64,000 nucleotides of DNA from Dentipellis sp. KUC8613 (Eukaryota; Basidiomycota; Agaricomycetes; Russulales; Hericiaceae). Positions 13,601-24,788 of the stretch are shown here, one piece after another; position 1 is the stretch's first letter, and every line of letters begins with the position of its first letter. The notes beneath the pieces were generated by a model. That model made no database searches. It was not told the origin of the DNA and saw nothing but the letters and a program-made list of their open reading frames with translations. The DNA is taken from contig NSJX01000006.1 of NCBI GenBank assembly GCA_002286715.1, positions 434,001-498,000 of the forward strand, read 5' to 3'. The position numbers and the translations under genes are program-made.

Positions 13601-14297
13601 AGCTCGATCACCAAGGCGCGCGAGACGAACGTGCTGCTCGCGCTGCGGACGTTCGCGAACGCGTTCCAGGAGAAGACGCGCATCGGCGACAGCGCGTGGG
13701 TCGCGCAGATCTTTGCGGACTTCACCGGCGCGGTGTATGCCACGACGAATAAGGCGCAGAGGTTGGCGTTTGCGACGCTGTTGTTCAAGTGCGTGCTGTT
13801 TTTTTTTTTTTTTTTTTTTTTCTCTTCTTTCGCGTGCGGGTGGGTGCGATGGGGTCGATGCTGATTTCGACATTTTTTTTTTCACGCCCAGTATCTCATG
13901 TGTGACGCTCAACGAGCGTATCGACCAGTCGCTCCGGTCGACGCACGTCTCGCTGCTCCAGCAGGTACGCCTCACATCACACCCTTTCTCACTCACAACG
14001 CACATCTAACACCCTTCCCCACTTCGCTCAGGTACTCACACTAGAGAAGAACGACGCCGAAACGGTCTACCGCGCGCTCGTCGGCGCCGGCAACGTTGTA
14101 CGCCTCCCCTCCTCTCCTACCTTCTACTATTTCCTCCTGACACACGGCATTGACAGCTATACGCGGCGAAGAGCCAGTCGTACCCCCTCGACGCGGCACA
14201 GCTGAGCGCGCTCCGCGCGTCCATCTCTGCGCTGCCGGCGCAGTTTGCGGACGCGCGGATTAGGCCGGTGTCCGCGGAGGTGCTGGCGCTGCTGTAG
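10689..14297 (+). CDS. DOA1/UFD3 (PLAA) ubiquitin-binding Cdc48 cofactor
   Basis: Doa1/PLAA binds ubiquitin and Cdc48/p97 and acts in ubiquitin recycling and endosomal or mitochondrial protein turnover. The ATG at 10689 starts MPFKLAATLASHSSDVRAV, the first WD40 blade. Blades follow in separate exons: YTLIGHTDNVCALKG, SGSWDRTAKIWR, DLTGHTQSVWAVLD, TGSADKTIKLWR, YHGHKDAVRSLVLL, SGGEDRTVRVWR. A PFU domain follows (KEYDYVFDVDIQDGVPPLKLPYN, NPYGAAQRFLEANELP, 12.38-12.7 kb), then a linker repeating DPFTG-x-SRY three times, and a C-terminal PUL domain (about 13.1-14.29 kb). The whole family architecture is present. The gene has many small introns, one with a 23-base T run (13799-13821). Confidence 0.93.
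13799..13821 (+). repeat. Poly(T) tract of 23 bases in a DOA1 intron
   Basis: Uninterrupted T run inside the intron between codons for LLF-N and ISCVTL, with a second T run near 13.87 kb in the same intron. It may be length-variable or a sequencing artefact; it does not affect the coding frame. Confidence 0.9.
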
Positions 14298-14636
14298 GCC
14301 TTTCCCTGTGTCGAGTTGGGCGTGGGCTGTGGGTTGTGGGTAGAATTAAACGAAGGAAGGGAAAGAGGGAGGGAAGAATCATAGAAATTTGTATTGCTGG
14401 GATTCAGGATGGGTGTGTGGTGGTTATGTTTGTTTTGTATGCGTTCATGCTGTTGGAGCTGGTGGAGGCGGAGGTAAAGGGGAAGGTGATTTCGGAACGG
14501 ACGATATCGATATCCAGCTTTCGTTTCGTGTTCAGTTGTTTGTTGGTCGTGGGTCGTGCATGTATCATGTCATGGGTTGTGGGTTGTGCTCGGACGCCGT
14601 GTTTGGATGTGGGCTATATGTTGTGCAGTTGTGGAT

Positions 14637-14657
14637 ATGTGCTATGTGCTATGTGCT
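14637..14657 (+). repeat. Short tandem repeat, 3 x ATGTGCT
   Basis: Three perfect consecutive 7-base units in the 3' flank of DOA1. No function is suggested. Confidence 0.85.
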
Positions 14658-15636
14658 ATGGGTCGTGGGATGTGGGTTGGGGGATGTGCACGGGCTGCAC
14701 TGTGGGTTTGCTTTGCTTTGTTTTTCGCCCTTCTCTCGATGCAATGCAGTGCGAGAATCTGAAGCTGGATCCGTCCTCAGCAGTACTCGTGGGCCTATTC
14801 CGTGCCTTAGCCTGTCGCACATGCATGCATCGCTATTTGGCGCCTAGCACTTGGCAAAGACACCTATAGCTATTTGGAGTTTCTCTCTCTTCCAACCGTC
14901 TGCGTACTACCAGTGAGTACTGGCTGGGCTAGTCCTCGTGCTCCGGATCCAAAGACGCCACTACGTATACGTCCCTGCGCAGTACCAGCGTTACAGTGCT
15001 GTGTTCGATATCCGAGTATGAGTATACCAGTCAGGCTCGTGCGAGGTTCCTGACTGCATGGTAGTACTAGTGTACAAACAAGGAAGTGCAAGGAGCAACT
15101 GGCTACGAGCAGAGCATGCTCAGGCTGCGTTGCACACAGCCTGCGCTCGCTTCCGCTTCTTCTGGACGGTCACTAGACCGCTGCGACGGTGTTCTTTCCG
15201 GATTTGAAAGTATTGCAGCGCCTTGGACTTCTTGATTCTTCGAGCCTGGAGCGCGCCTTGACACGATACGTATATCGCCCGCGCCTGCGGTTCCGTTGCC
15301 CGTGCTTCGAAGCCGAATCGGCTTAGCAGGTGTCAACGTGTCGACTGACCTGAGCGCTGGGGGCCATCGCACTGCATCGAGTGGTAGCGCTGACAAGTCG
15401 CATTCAAGCTTGTACTAGTCAACACTTGATAATGGGGTGGACTCGAGTATGGGAAGAGCGACGCCCATTGGATCGACGCTCCGGGCTAGCTGGGATATCT
15501 TGCCGAGCACAGGCGAAACGCCAGTCGCAAACTGAACGGCAAAAAAAATGGTCGCGCAGATCAGACTTCCGGTTGAAAAAAAAAAAACGCAGATCACATA
15601 GGATATGTCTGTTCACGATAGAAGCGGCCGTACAAG

Positions 15637-15642
15637 TATATA
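15637..15642 (+). promoter_or_regulatory. TATA-like element upstream of the histidine phosphatase
   Basis: TATATA on the coding strand about 155 bases before the ATG at 15796. Only its sequence and position suggest a core promoter role. Confidence 0.3.
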
Positions 15643-15795
15643 GAATACGGGTACGTACACGTAGTATACGTGGCTTCGACTCAGATGTGTCGATCGGGGT
15701 TAGGGTCGAGCAGCGCCATCGACTCAAAAGGCCGACAATTGCGCTTCGAAAAGCCGATACCCAGAACCGGAGCAAACGTGCACTGATACCAGACG

Positions 15796-16652
15796 ATGGC
15801 ACCCGTGGCGGTCTACATCGTGCGGCACGGCGAGACGGAGGAGAACCGGCTTGGCGTCGTGCAGGGGCAGCTGGACACGGCGCTGAACGCGACGGGGCGC
15901 GCGCAGGCGGCGCGCGTCGCGGAGGCGCTGCGCGACGTGCCGTTCGACGCGGCGTATGCGAGCGACTTGGCGCGCGCGGCGGTGGTGAGTGCTGTGTCTG
16001 TCTCCGCCTGCTCCTCGCCGCCCCCGAGGACACTCGTGCTGGGACTTGGACTCACGACGTGGTTCTTTGGCGCGCTGGTAGACGGCCGAGATCATCCTGA
16101 AGCATCATCCGGGCGTGCCGCTGAGGAAGGTCGCGGAGCTGCGAGAGCGGGTGCGTGCTTGCCTTTTGCCCTCCTGTCGCTTCCGGGGCGGCGAGCTAAA
16201 CGGAAGGCTTGCAGTACATGGGCGAACGGCAGGGCCGGAGGCTGCCGGCGCCGCCGGACCCGCCCGAGATCTCGACGGTGGAGAGTGCGGACGCGCTCGC
16301 GGCGCGGGCGCGGGCGTGGTGGGAGGGGTGCGTCGTGCGGGAGCACGCGACGCGGGGTGCGGGGCAGGCTGAGGGTGAGACTCGGACGCGGGCGGTGCTG
16401 GTCGTGTCGCACGGCGGGTTCATCGGGATGCAGCTGCGCACGCTTGTCGCGGCGGGACGCGTGCGGTGCGTCGGCGGTGTGCGGTCGCATGGGCGTCTGC
16501 CGAATACGTCGGTGACGATTGTGGAGGTGGACGAGGATGGGGCGGGGGCGCTGATGCAGTTTGGAGACGTGTCACATATGGAGGCAGGTGGAGAGGGCGC
16601 GGTGGGGGAGAATGCGGATGTGCAGGAAAAGGACGTGGGTGCGCGATTTTAG
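15796..16652 (+). CDS. Histidine phosphatase superfamily protein (phosphoglycerate mutase/TIGAR-like)
   Basis: Three exons. It starts MAPVAVYIVRHGETEENR, which has the RHG motif with the catalytic phospho-acceptor His, followed by the substrate-loop pattern QGQLDTALNATGRAQA. An internal AYASDLARAA matches the conserved S-D-L segment, and the second catalytic His is in VLVVSHGGFIGMQLR. Introns lie near 15984-16081 and 16151-16214 with GT-AG ends. The small size and lack of a second domain resemble TIGAR-like or broad-specificity phosphatases rather than glycolytic mutase; the substrate cannot be told from sequence. The last 40 or so residues are acidic and Gly-rich without a known domain. VCX1 follows 223 bases downstream on the same strand. 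Confidence 0.9.
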
Positions 16653-16875
16653 AAAGCCGGAAGAGATGAATGGGTTGGACGATGGCCGACGGGAGCAGTG
16701 GGACAGCCGAGGAAGGACAGCCGAGGGCGGGGCCGGGAAGCAGGGCCGGCGCGGAAGCAAGAATGAAAGGCCACACAGCTTTGCCAAGCCACTATTGCTA
16801 CCGCCTTTCGTACATAACTTATCGACGTAGCTTCATCCTCTTCCACTCTCTCTCTTCCCTTCCCCTTTTTCTTTC

Positions 16876-19075
16876 ATGCCTCCTTCTGAATCTACTCCCC
16901 TCATCGGGGCCAATGGACGCACCGACCATGGCGCATCTCATCAGCCAACATGGGCCGCATCTCTGCGGTGGCTGCTGCTCGGCTCGTACTTCAACGTGCT
17001 CCTCATCTTCGTCCCTCTCTCTGTGCTTGCACACACTTTGAACTGGGATGCGGGCTTGCGCTTCTTGTTCAGTTTCATCGCGATCGTACCGCTAGCCAAG
17101 GTGCGTCCTGCGCTTCCGTCGTACGTCAGGAATCGCAGTTGATGTCGGCTACAGCTCCTTGGAGATACGACCGAGCAAATGTCGCTCAAGCTCGGCCAGA
17201 CACTTGCGGGACTGCTCAACGCGACTTTTGGAAATGCCGTCGAAATCATCGTCGGCTTGTCTGCGCTTTTGCAAGGTGTGCAGACGTCCACCCGCTCATT
17301 TTTGACACAGGAGACTGAGCATGTTGAACTCCAGGCCAGATCCGTATCGTCCAGACTTCTGTATGTGGCATGGCTCGGAATGAGACGCACCACTGACACC
17401 ACCACAGATGCTCGGTTCCATTCTCTCCAACATCTTGCTCGTGCTTGGTTGCTCTTTCCTTGCAGGTGAGTCCCCCCAACGTGCCCGCGCCAAGAGCCAA
17501 AGGGGCTTATCGTACCGCCTCGCGCACACAGGTGGTATCAAATTCAACGAAAGCGAGTTCCAAGTGACGGCCGCCCAGACGTAAGTCTATTATTCCCAGG
17601 TGATGTCATGTGAGGAACTTTGGCTAATGGACGCCCCTGCACAGCAACGCCTCGGTACGACCGTGTTCCACCCATCTTCTTAACCCTTCTGAACGCTAAC
17701 GCCCACGCTTGCCGCATCCGCGCAGCTCATGACACTCGCATGCATCAGTAAGCCCGCGCGCCGCGTCGATTCCGAACAGCTCTGACCGCCCGATTGCATT
17801 GCCCGTGCCCGTCCGCGCCTGACGCGTTTCGCGCACACAGCCCTCGTCATCCCCGCAGCGTACCACAGCGCCAAAACGACCCTGGTGCCGCTCCCGAGCG
17901 ACCCGACGGTGATCACCCCCGGGCCGATCATCATAGACCAGCAGGACCCGCTGCTGCGCGACCTCGACCAGGCGAGCCGCTCGGGGCTGCTCATCATCTC
18001 GCGCGGCACCGCGCTGCTGCTCCTCGCGGTCTACGTCGCGTACCTCTTCTTCCAGCTCAAGACGCACCACGAGCTCTTCCGCGCCAAGAAGCCGCGCAAG
18101 GCGGGCTCCGAGAACACGCTCGTCGACGCGGAGGCCGCGGGCGCCGGGGACGAGGAGGAGGAAGAGGAGGAGGAGGAGCCGGATATGAACATGATTGCCG
18201 CCGGGGTCTCGTGCGTGCCGTCGTGTATGTGGGCGCAGGGCGCAGTGCTGACTGGGTTTGCGCGCGTTCCAGGCTCCTGACCATCACCGTCATCACGTCC
18301 TTCGTCGCCGATTTCCGTGAGTGCGCTCGCTGTGCGGCGCGGCGCGGCTGCTGAACTGGCCCGTTTTCTTATTGCAGTTGTGGCTTCGATTGAGGAGACG
18401 GCCGAGAGGTACCACATCCCGAAGCCGTTCATCGGTCTCATCCTGCTTCCCATCGTGGTAAGCGCCCTCTTACTTCGGCTCCGAGCCTCAGGTGCTGATT
18501 TTTCTATAATCGTGTAGGCCAATGCGGCCGAGCACGTTACGTCCGTCTGGATGGCCATGAAGGACAAGATGGAGCTCACCATCGGCATCTGCGTCGGAAG
18601 CTCTATCGTAAGCGGCACCCCCTTTCACCATATTGCTGTGTCCTGTGAATCCTGACGTCTTCCGATAGCAAATCGCGACCTTTGTCGTGCCCCTGCTCGT
18701 CATTGTCGGCTGGATGTACGTTGTCCACGCTTTCTTTTTGTGTTGGTCAGGGCGCAGGCTGACGTCAGTGTTAATTAATTAGCTCGGGCCACGAGCTGAC
18801 CCTGTTCTTCGATAACTTTGAGGTGCGTTGTGTGTGAGGCGGTGAGTTGAAGTGAAGGGAATGCTAATCATGCGTGCATTGCCTAGACCGTGTCGTTCTT
18901 CGTCTCCGTGCTCCTGGTCAACCTGCTCATCCAGGACGGCAAGTCCAACTACATGGAGGGCCTCATGCTGATCACGCTCTACCTCGTCATCGCGCTGGCC
19001 TGTACGTCCCCCTTCCCTTCTCTCTTTTCCTCGCGCGATTGCTCACATATATACTCTGCAGTCTGGGTCTCATAA
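16876..19075 (+). CDS. Vacuolar Ca2+/H+ exchanger (VCX1-like, CaCA family)
   Basis: Antiporter moving Ca2+ into the vacuole against protons. It starts [15 protein letters not shown], then membrane segments from [19 protein letters not shown] onward. The alpha-1 repeat signature [16 protein letters not shown] (17.23-17.28 kb) and the alpha-2 repeat [14 protein letters not shown] with the adjoining [13 protein letters not shown] segment (about 18.53-18.7 kb) hold the conserved Asn-Glu pairs. A charged cytosolic loop between the halves carries a run of Glu/Asp (about 18.13-18.19 kb), typical of CAX exchangers. It ends with IALAFWVS after a last intron. It is interrupted by many short introns. 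The family call is secure; vacuolar location is inferred from the family. Confidence 0.93.
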
Positions 19076-19103
19076 ACACCCAGCAAAAAGTAGCTTTTTT
19101 GTA

Positions 19104-19133
19104 TTCGTGTTCGTGTTCGTGCTCGTGTTCGTC
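19104..19133 (+). repeat. Hexanucleotide repeat, five TTCGTG-like units
   Basis: Units read TTCGTG three times, then CTCGTG and TTCGTC, just downstream of the VCX1 stop. Confidence 0.85.
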
Positions 19134-19496
19134 CTGCGTTCCCCGACCCCCAAATACCCAGTCCCTACCGACTCCCTTCCCTCGCCCCCTTGCTACCCTA
19201 CCACCACCCGCTAATCGACCCCCTGCGGCCCCTCCATCCATCTTCCACCATACTCCCCCCACCCCTCCGGCGCCACCCCCTCTCCTCTATTCCCCATCCC
19301 CGTCCCAGATTCAAAACCAACTTTTGATTCTTGTTTATATCTTTCTTTCTCCTCCCCCCGCACACGACTGCTTCATCTCTTCTTTGCTACGCGCTACTCG
19401 CTCGGTGGTATGGGCGCGGGGACGGGTACACGGACTGCGCTGCTTATGCTGGACATAACGATTCTCCACTCCCGATTATCAACTCTCGGTTCCCGG

Positions 19497-19531
19497 TACT
19501 CGATACTCGATACTCGATACTCGATACTCGG
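19497..19531 (+). repeat. Minisatellite, five TACTCGA-like units
   Basis: Four perfect TACTCGA units followed by TACTCGG. Degenerate GATAC/TACT copies continue to about 19.61 kb, suggesting an older, decayed repeat array. Confidence 0.9.
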
Positions 19532-20177
19532 ATCAATGTGCGATACTTGACATATGAAGCTCTTCCTCGACTCGATACGTGATACTTGGTACTTGGCATT
19601 CGGTACATGGCACTGCACGCCGCGCTGGTCTACTACCAGGTATCTATAGTGGGATCCCCTGTAGGTTGTAGAGTGCATGTTGTGGGGGCCCCAGGATAGA
19701 TCTCTGGAGCGGACGAGCCGCGGTGCGTAGTGCAGTTTTCATCGGTGGGGTACTTGGTGGAATGTGGAGTTGTTGATGTTTCCTTTGGTATTTGTGGCAA
19801 AGTGGGGTGGAGTAGGGCGGGGTGCTGGTGCCTTCAATTGTATCTTACGTATGTGTCTGTGCTTTCGAGCTTGGAATCGGAGTACTAGTGCTTGTTGAGT
19901 TGCAATTGCTTGTTCCATTTCATTTGGTTCTGAAGAGACGTTGAAGTTACAGTGCGATTATAGGAGGGAATGGTAAGGTACGTATACGTAGAGGGTAGGG
20001 ATCCGGAGCAGGGGAGATCCAGTAAGGTTGAGTGTCCGATCCCGAGATAGGAAGGATATGGAAGAAGAGAGAAGAAGAGGAGAGGAGAGAGAGCCGCAGA
20101 ACCAACGTGTAGCGGTAATATAACATCGATAGGTGGAATCCACCAAGCCAGCTACGTAGCCTCGATCACGGTACGGG

Positions 20178-21484
20178 TCACGACACGACCGAGCTGCTCT
20201 GCAGCTCCTCAAACTTCTTCCTCGCCAGCCGGATATTGATCTTCAGCGCGGCCGTCTCTACACACCCACACCCACACCCACCCCATGCATCAGCACCCAC
20301 CGCACACCCGCACACGCGAAGACAAAGACAAAACGCACCTATACTCGGATCATGCACGACCAGGAGCACATACGTGTTCTTCGTCATCTCGTCCAGCACC
20401 GCGGTGAACTCGGGCAGCTCCATCTCGAGCACGTGGAACTCCTCGCGCACGCGCGAGCACGCGTGCTTGAGCGCCTTGATGAGCTCCGACGTGCGCTCGT
20501 AGCGCGTCGCGCTCAGCTCGTGCGGGTCCGGCTCCGTGTCCGCCGTCTCCACGTTCGCGTCCGCGTCCGCGTTGGTGCCGTTGGGCGAAGTGGCGGTGGA
20601 AGTGGAGGTGGCGTTGGAGTTGGGGCTCGCGAGCGCGCTGTACGCGTTCGACGGCGAGGGCGGCGCGCGCGTCGTTGCGGAGGTGGCGATGACGAGGAAA
20701 GTCGTGCGCTCGAAGAGGATGGCCTCCGTCGCGTTGCACGTCTCGGCGAAGGTGGTGAGGTGCTTCGTGAGCACGGCCGCGTTCGGGATGATCGCGTGCA
20801 CGATGCGCGACCATGCCTGCGTCGCGGTGTGTCAGGAGGTACAGGAGAGAGGGGCGTCATGGGGCGCACCTTGTACAGGCTCTCGTCATAGATGCTCGTG
20901 CCGAATACGGTGACGGGCACGTCGCCGCTCTCGTGCTGGAGCTCGCGCCGCTTCTTCTCGAGCGCGGCGCGCTTGTCGGCCGCGACGAGGTCCATCTTGT
21001 GCACGAGGAGGAAGACGGCCGCGTCGGGGCTGTACTTGCGCAGCGCGTCGAGGCAGTCGCGGTAGTAGAGCAGGTCCTTGGACATGTCGCGGCTCTCGAC
21101 CTCGAACACGTAGATGAGCACGCCGACGTGCTGGAACATCGTGCTGCGCTGCGTCGTGAGGTACGAGTCCATGAACGCCTCCTGCCCGCCGCAGTCCCAG
21201 AGGTTCAGGATCAGGTCGCCCAGGAAGCGCACGTGGTTCTGCTCGACGTCGATCGTCGCGCCGAGCCGCGAGGTGAGCGAGGCGGGGTTGTTCGAGCTGG
21301 AGGGCGGGTTGGTGGGAGGGGTGGGGAGGAGAAAGGGGGACGCACAAGATGAGGGAGCGCATGGACGTCTTGCCACTCCCGGACGCGCCCATGAGGAGGA
21401 CCTTGTCAGTGCACGAGCATCTTTCAGTAATTTTGAGGCATTGCTACTGAAACGGACGCACTCCGGGCTCACCTTTTTCTTCAT
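20178..21484 (-). CDS. GTR1/RagA small GTPase of the TORC1 amino-acid pathway
   Basis: Gtr1/RagA signals amino-acid sufficiency to TORC1 at the vacuole as a dimer with Gtr2/RagC. A tiny first exon (MKKK) is spliced to VLLMGASGSGKTSMRS, which contains the P-loop. Switch regions and G3 follow in GATIDVEQNHVRF and LNLWDCGGQEAFMDSY, then VLIYVFEVESRD and the G4-like HKMDLV. The C-terminal half forms the roadblock-like dimerisation domain (SRIVHAIIPN through KKFEELQSSSVVS). It contains a low-complexity Ser/Thr/Ala/Asn insertion (about 20.55-20.68 kb). Rag-type HKMD replaces the Ras NKxD, as expected. The stop at 20178 and start at 21484 are clear. Confidence 0.95.
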
Positions 21485-22016
21485 GGCGGTATGTAGCCTT
21501 TGAGCTACTTATTGATCCCTTACCAGCGCTCTGCTTCGATAGTCGCTTGAGTAAAGCAAGGAAGAACTCGTCCAACGAAAGACGTTAGTTGTGTCTTGAA
21601 CGTGACCGCGTTGGAGGGTGGGTAGTAGGAGGGAAGCTGAAGCTGAAGAACTTGGTCTTCCAGGATGATGATGAAGTCGTCATGTCCTTTTCTGGACGAT
21701 CACCGCCAAATGGGTTTGCTTCTGGACCATTTCTACAGCAACCGGCGAACGAAGCATTGCGATTCCCTCTGTTGCGGACATCCTGAACGTAGGGGGCAGT
21801 CTCAAGCACTCGGACATGACGCAGAAGGATGCTGATGTAGTTTGGCAGACGGCTTCTACGTCATAAGAACAAAACAACTGTGCGATGGATCCACAAACCC
21901 TCCTTACGTTCCTTCGTATAGCAGTAAAATGTTACAGCCTTTGCTTTATAGTCCTTCTATACAACATCCTACATCCCATGCATTCGTTTTGACTTCTCCG
22001 ATTGTCCATGCGTCAC
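21485..22016. other. Intergenic region GTR1 - RIB4
   Basis: 0.5 kb between the GTR1 start and the RIB4 stop on the same strand. It should hold the GTR1 promoter and RIB4 3' UTR. No other feature is recognised. Confidence 0.4.
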
Positions 22017-22699
<683 letters not shown>

Positions 22700-22894
22700 C
22701 GTCGTTGGGTCGTATGCGCGTAATTTGGCTCTGTTTTGCGCGAATCGCGTCGCTTGCCTTTCTGGGACTAAAGACGCCCGCGAGGACGAAATTTGAATAG
22801 CTTTTCCAAAGTCGCGTCGACCGATCCGCGGCTTTGTGTCTGCTCCTTGCTTTCTTCGTTCTTTCTTTCCTCCTCGACGGTGCGGTGTGCTCAG
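22700..22894. promoter_or_regulatory. Compact divergent promoter RIB4 / SRP40
   Basis: Only 195 bases separate the two opposing start codons, so both genes must share this region for at least their core promoters. Pyrimidine-rich tracts lie near the SRP40 side. No TATA box is visible. Confidence 0.5.
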
Positions 22895-24620
22895 ATGTCG
22901 CAGAGCGTGAAGATCCCTACTGCCGAAGTAGACGGCAGTCTTGCCTGTGAGTTGGAATACAAGATACTTTGCAGTCATCCCGACATAGCTTGCTAACGGC
23001 ATTCTAGCTACCTATACCCTCATCTACTCTTTCCTGACACGGCGCGAACACACAAAAGCCGCAGAGGCGCTCAAAAAGGCCGCGAAAGGCGTCGTCGTGC
23101 TGCGCGATGACGTGGCGTCCACCGCACCACCCCTGGAGGACGTGCTGAGGGAATGGAAGGAGCTGAGGGCCGTCGCAGATGCCGGGTGCGTGCTTTTCGT
23201 CCGTGTGCTGGCTCTCCTGCCCCTCTGTGTTAAAGCCTGTTCAGGGATTCGTCTAGTTCTGAATCAGATTGTGCGTGGTCGTCGCCGTTCCGCAGTCTGC
23301 AGCGTAGGTGCTGAATGAATGGCTTTGTATGTGCAGCTTCTTCAGACGAGTCTGCAAGCGACTCGGATTCGAATGACTCTGATGACGAGTCTTCTGATGG
23401 TGAGCCATCGCTGCGTATCCTTGTGCGATTGCTGACGAAACTGACTGTACTACAGCGGAGGAGAAATCCAAGCCGAAGACAAAGGCGAAGGCTGAAAAGG
23501 CGAAGCCCGCCGTCGAAGCCAAGGCACCTGCTTCGCCCCGTTCAGGAAGCAAGACCTTGTCCTCCGACGATGCATCTTCGGACGATTCGGGCTCTGATGA
23601 AGAGAAGAAGACGCCGAAGCCCACGCCAAAAGTGAAGAAGGCGAAAAAGGCAAAGAAGTCCTCCAGTTCCAGCTCGGAAGAGGAGACGAAGGCCAAGCCT
23701 ACGAAGGCTAAGAGCTCCTCTAGCTCCAGCTCCAGCTCGGACTCCAGCTCGGACTCCAGCTCGGACGAAGAGGCGAAAGCGAAGCCTGCGAAGGCTACGA
23801 AGGCCAAGGCTGAAAAGGCTAAGAGCTCTTCTAGCTCAAGCTCTAGCTCTAGCTCTAGCTCCGACTCCAGCTCTGACGAAGAAAAGGACAAGGCAGCGCC
23901 TGCAGCGGTCAAGAAGGCCAAGAGCTCCTCGAGCTCCAGTTCGAGCTCCAGCTCTGACTCTAGCTCCGACGAAGATAAAGCTAAGGTGGTCAAGACGACA
24001 AAAAAGGCCGAGCTCTCCAAGAAGAGAAAAGCGTCCAGCTCCGGCTCTGACAGCTCCTCGTCATCCTCCGACTCCGACTCTGATTCGGAGTCTGAGAAGA
24101 AGGCTGCGAAGGCATCGAAGAAAGCCGAAGCCGAGAAGCCTGCAGAGGCGTCAGGCAACACGCGCGTGGTGAAGAAGCGTCGTGCGGACGATGGGTCGGC
24201 TGTGACCACCGCCGTAGAGACGTCAGGCACGCCTCAGCCGCAACCACAAAAGAAAGGCAAGAACGTCCGCAAGACGAACACCCCGTTCCAGCGCGTGAAG
24301 GTCGACCAGGTCGTCTTTGAGCATGAGGTGCTGAAGGATAATACCTTCGAGTCGCGGGTGCGTAGTCTGTTTCTCTTTTGTGCTTGGTGTGGGCTGATGG
24401 GGGGATGGTAGGGCGCGGATGTAAATGACTATGGTGCGAAGGCGAGCCAGGATTTGATTGTTACGCGTGGGGATGGCTTCCGAAAGGAGAAGAACAAGAA
24501 GAAGAGGGGGTCGTACAAGGGGGGTGATATCACGGTGCGTTCTTCTCAGTGTCTGATGAGAGCGTGGTGTTGAACTTTGAATTGCAGATGAGAACCCACA
24601 GCTTCAAGTTCACCGATTGA
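22895..24620 (+). CDS. SRP40/Nopp140-type nucleolar phosphoprotein
   Basis: Nucleolar chaperone for snoRNPs and RNA polymerase I. The N-terminus has a LisH-like segment ([20 protein letters not shown]). The middle alternates acidic serine runs with Lys/Ala/Pro-rich blocks, the defining Nopp140 pattern and a CK2 substrate. The C-terminal SRP40 domain begins [21 protein letters not shown] and, after short introns, continues [29 protein letters not shown] and [15 protein letters not shown]. The stop is at 24618-24620. Early exons 23.24-23.46 kb splice in frame as [17 protein letters not shown] and AEEKSKPK. The Ser runs are encoded by mixed AGC/TCC/TCT codons, so slippage of one pure repeat is not the only origin. 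Confidence 0.93.
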
Positions 24621-24788
24621 GTAGAGTCATCTGCATCTTTTACATCTCAAGTATCTACGTAGACACCATCTTTTGGGCTAATAGAAAGTTGCAATTGGGT
24701 TTATTCGATTACCTTGACTCGCTGTCCCAAAGCAGAATACTTAGGCGAATGCACCAACACACCTCAAAATTATGCCGGTAGGAGTATA

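Larger units (their letters stand above)
14298..15795. other. Intergenic region DOA1 - histidine phosphatase
   Basis: 1.5 kb without a supported gene. The first part is G/T-rich and includes three tandem copies of ATGTGCT at 14637-14657. Near 15.54-15.6 kb two A runs accompany two copies of CGCAGATCA. I see no RNA gene. Confidence 0.4.
19076..20177. other. Intergenic region between convergent VCX1 and GTR1
   Basis: 1.1 kb between two 3' ends. It contains two short tandem repeats and a long pyrimidine-rich stretch (about 19.14-19.38 kb). No coding frame has support. Confidence 0.5.

Noticed and set aside
14336..14869. 177-codon plus-strand frame after DOA1
   Set aside because: Cys/Trp/Gly-rich translation of G/T-rich tandem-like DNA, overlapping two other equally open frames; no family.
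15381..16100. 239-codon plus-strand frame before and across the histidine phosphatase start
   Set aside because: No family motif, Arg-rich, and out of frame with the real RHG-bearing exon.
23253..24230. 325-codon minus-strand frame rich in Ser/Glu/Leu
   Set aside because: Mirror image of the SRP40 serine/acidic repeats on the other strand.
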